This document shows positions 3,839 through 5,532 of a DNA stretch of 5,532 nucleotides, in pieces. Both the position numbers and the translations under genes were made by a program. Below the pieces are notes generated by a model, which saw nothing but the letters and a program-made list of their open reading frames with translations, ran no database searches and was not told where the DNA came from. The stretch's first letter is position 1; every line of letters begins with the position of its first letter. The DNA comes from Lysobacterales bacterium UBA2790 (GTDB taxonomy: Bacteria; Pseudomonadota; Gammaproteobacteria; Xanthomonadales; Xanthomonadaceae), in NCBI GenBank assembly GCA_002352135.1, contig DEHW01000014.1, positions 1 to 5,532 on the forward strand, read 5' to 3'.

Positions 3839-5532
3839 ATGATTTCCGGGTGGGTCTTGCTGCTGGTTTCTGTGGTCTACGTGGGTGTGCTGTTCTGGGT
3901 TGCCCACTATGGCGACCGCAAACCGCTGTATCCCGAGCGCGCCTGGTTGCGGCCGATTGTCTACAGTCTGGCGTTGGCGGTGTATTGCTCCTCGTGGACG
4001 TTCTACGGTGCAGTCGGTTCGGCAGCGCATTCCGGTTGGGGCTATCTACCCATCTATCTGGGACCGGTGCTGCTGTTCGTGCTGTTTCAGGGTATTCCCA
4101 AGCGGCTGGTGCAGATTGCCCACGAGCAGTCGATCACGTCGATTGCCGACTTCCTGGGCAGCCGCTTTGGGAAGTCGCAGGGTCTGGCCGCGCTGGTGAC
4201 CCTGATCGCGCTGATTGCAGCGGTGCCCTACATCGCACTGCAATTCAAAGCCGGTTCGATGAGCATCGACGTACTGAGCGGACAGGGTCCACGCCTGAGC
4301 AGTGTGCCGGTGCTGGCCGACTCGGCGTTCTGGCTGGCTGGACTGCTGGCCGTGTTTGCGATTCTGTTCGGCACACGGCAGATCGACGCCACTGAGCATC
4401 ACCATGGTCTGATGCTGGCGGTAGCACTTGAGTCAGTGGTCAAACTGGTGGCATTCGTTGCCATTGGCCTGTTTGCGTTGCCGCTGATGCCGGATACCTG
4501 GGCAGAGTCGATGGCCACGGCCAGCACGCGCACTGGACCACTGCCAAGTGGTTTTGTAGCGCAGACGCTGCTGGCATTGCTCGCCATGTTCTGTCTGCCG
4601 AGGCAGTTCCAGGTGGGCGTGGTGGAATGCGAAAACCCCAGCGATGTGCGCACCGCACGCTGGATGTTCCCGCTCTACCTCGCCATCATCACCGCGCTGG
4701 TCGTTCCAATCAGCATGGCGGGTATGGCGATGTTCAACGGGACGACAGTGCATCCCGACACGTTTGTTCTGGAACTGCCGCTCCAATCCGGCTATCCAGG
4801 TCTGGCTTTGTTGGCCTATCTCGGGGGGTTTTCCGCCGCCACAGGAATGGTCATCGTTGCCGCTGTGGCGCTGGCCACGATGGTCAGCAACGATCTGGTG
4901 GTGCCGGCGATGTTGCGCGTGCGAGGCTTCGCCGGCAGCGAAGTGCCCGATCTTTCACGGCTCGTCCTGCGCGTTCGACGCATCACCATCGTCCTGCTCG
5001 CGATGGCGGCCTACGGCTATCACCGCGCCAGCGAGTCCAATCAGAACCTGGCCTCGATTGGTCTGCTTTCGTTTGTCGCTGTGGCGCAGTTTGCGCCTGC
5101 CATCATTGCTGGACTCTACTGGCGCGGCGCCAGTCGTATTGGTGCCATTGGTGGCTTGATCGCCGGCTTCGTGGTCTGGGCGTACACCTTGATGCTGCCG
5201 ACGCTGGTCAGCGCGGGCTGGCTGGATCGCGGCTGGATCGACAACGGGCCCATGGATCTGGTCTGGCTGCGTCCGCACGCCCTGTTCGGTCTGAGTGGCT
5301 GGGATCCGATCACCCACGGCACGTTCTGGTCATTGCTGGCCAACATCGCGGGCCTGCTGTTTCTGTCGCTGCGCTGGCGTCCCAGCATCGACGAACGACT
5401 GCGCGCCCTGCCCTTCATCGATCCGTGGTATCGCCGCCAGCAGAGCGCCATGCCGGAGTGGCGCGGACGGCTCAGCATCGGCGATCTGCGAGCCCTTTGC
5501 GAACGCATTCTGGGTCAGAAGCCAACCCTGCG
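3839..5532 (+). CDS. CbrA-like SLC5/PutP-domain sensor histidine kinase, N-terminal part (3' end outside window)
   Basis: The frame is open from ATG 3839 to the right edge: 564 full codons plus two bases, no stop. The protein starts MISGWVLLLVSVVYVG. Hydrophobic stretches suggest 13 membrane helices, roughly at 4-23, 38-58, 70-88, 116-136, 160-178, 193-214, 240-256, 276-298, 323-348, 380-394, 403-427, 434-458 and 495-511. This is the helix number of the SLC5 domain in CbrA-type sensors. Recognisable elements are Y49-CSSWTFYGAVG-60, Y69-LPIYLGP-76 and G329-GFSAATGMVIVA-341, the last with Ser/Thr where sodium symporters bind Na+. After the last helix, residues about 545-560 (LSIGDLRALCERILGQ) look like the beginning of a STAC linker, which joins such domains to PAS and kinase modules. 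The family senses nutrients (CbrA: histidine; C/N balance) and phosphorylates a response regulator. A plain PutP-family transporter is the alternative, but the post-helix tail favours a kinase. The ligand is unknown. Confidence 0.85.
   Translation, partial: MISGWVLLLVSVVYVGVLFWVAHYGDRKPLYPERAWLRPIVYSLALAVYCSSWTFYGAVGSAAHSGWGYLPIYLGPVLLFVLFQGIPKRLVQIAHEQSITSIADFLGSRFGKSQGLAALVTLIALIAAVPYIALQFKAGSMSIDVLSGQGPRLSSVPVLADSAFWLAGLLAVFAILFGTRQIDATEHHHGLMLAVALESVVKLVAFVAIGLFALPLMPDTWAESMATASTRTGPLPSGFVAQTLLALLAMFCLPRQFQVGVVECENPSDVRTARWMFPLYLAIITALVVPISMAGMAMFNGTTVHPDTFVLELPLQSGYPGLALLAYLGGFSAATGMVIVAAVALATMVSNDLVVPAMLRVRGFAGSEVPDLSRLVLRVRRITIVLLAMAAYGYHRASESNQNLASIGLLSFVAVAQFAPAIIAGLYWRGASRIGAIGGLIAGFVVWAYTLMLPTLVSAGWLDRGWIDNGPMDLVWLRPHALFGLSGWDPITHGTFWSLLANIAGLLFLSLRWRPSIDERLRALPFIDPWYRRQQSAMPEWRGRLSIGDLRALCERILGQKPTL

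Noticed and set aside
3850..4395. 181-aa plus-strand frame inside the sensor gene, and the 171-aa one at 4644-5159
   Set aside because: Both are out-of-frame with the continuous 564-codon membrane-protein frame that starts at a strong ribosome site; their translations look like shifted GC-rich code.

Overview
The window looks like a chromosomal segment from a moderately GC-rich gammaproteobacterium, possibly Xanthomonadales/Lysobacterales-like. That rests on the DbpA and SLC5-type sensor kinase homologies and on an elongator tRNA-Met closely resembling the enterobacterial one. The lineage is an inference from protein families, not a database match. The layout is a defence-type module (1-1938), a tRNA junction (2083-2274), and housekeeping and sensory genes (2344-5532).

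Left part, minus strand: a two-gene AbiE-like (type IV) toxin-antitoxin operon. The upstream gene (734-1828) encodes an AbiEi-family antitoxin/regulator of the large kind, with a nuclease-fold-like N-terminus, a central winged helix and a conserved C-terminal domain. The downstream gene (1-756, running off the left edge) encodes an AbiEii-type nucleotidyltransferase. They overlap by 23 bases. Ahead of the operon lies a very regular operator region (1820-1938): two 51-bp blocks, each with four half-sites of the GTTCAC/GTGAAC type on a 17-bp register, 68 bp apart centre to centre. A good -35/-10 pair for the operon is built into the first block, which is what an autoregulated antitoxin promoter should look like. 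A small basic ORF (1933-2082, plus strand) begins at the edge of the second block and may be divergently transcribed.

Middle: elongator tRNA-Met(CAU) on the minus strand, with its own promoter, a leader hairpin, an encoded CCA and an intrinsic terminator just past its 3' end. The 3' end faces the toxin-antitoxin module, the usual geometry of tRNA-anchored accessory DNA, although no integrase or att repeat is visible here.

Right part: dbpA (2344-3729, minus), a complete 461-aa DEAD-box RNA helicase with the 23S rRNA-binding C-terminal domain. Divergent from it is the first 564 codons of a large membrane sensor (3839 to the right edge, plus) with a 13-helix SLC5/PutP-like domain followed by the beginning of what looks like a STAC linker. 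This is the front end of a CbrA-like sensor histidine kinase; the kinase part lies outside the window. Both edge-truncated genes are open to the window ends.
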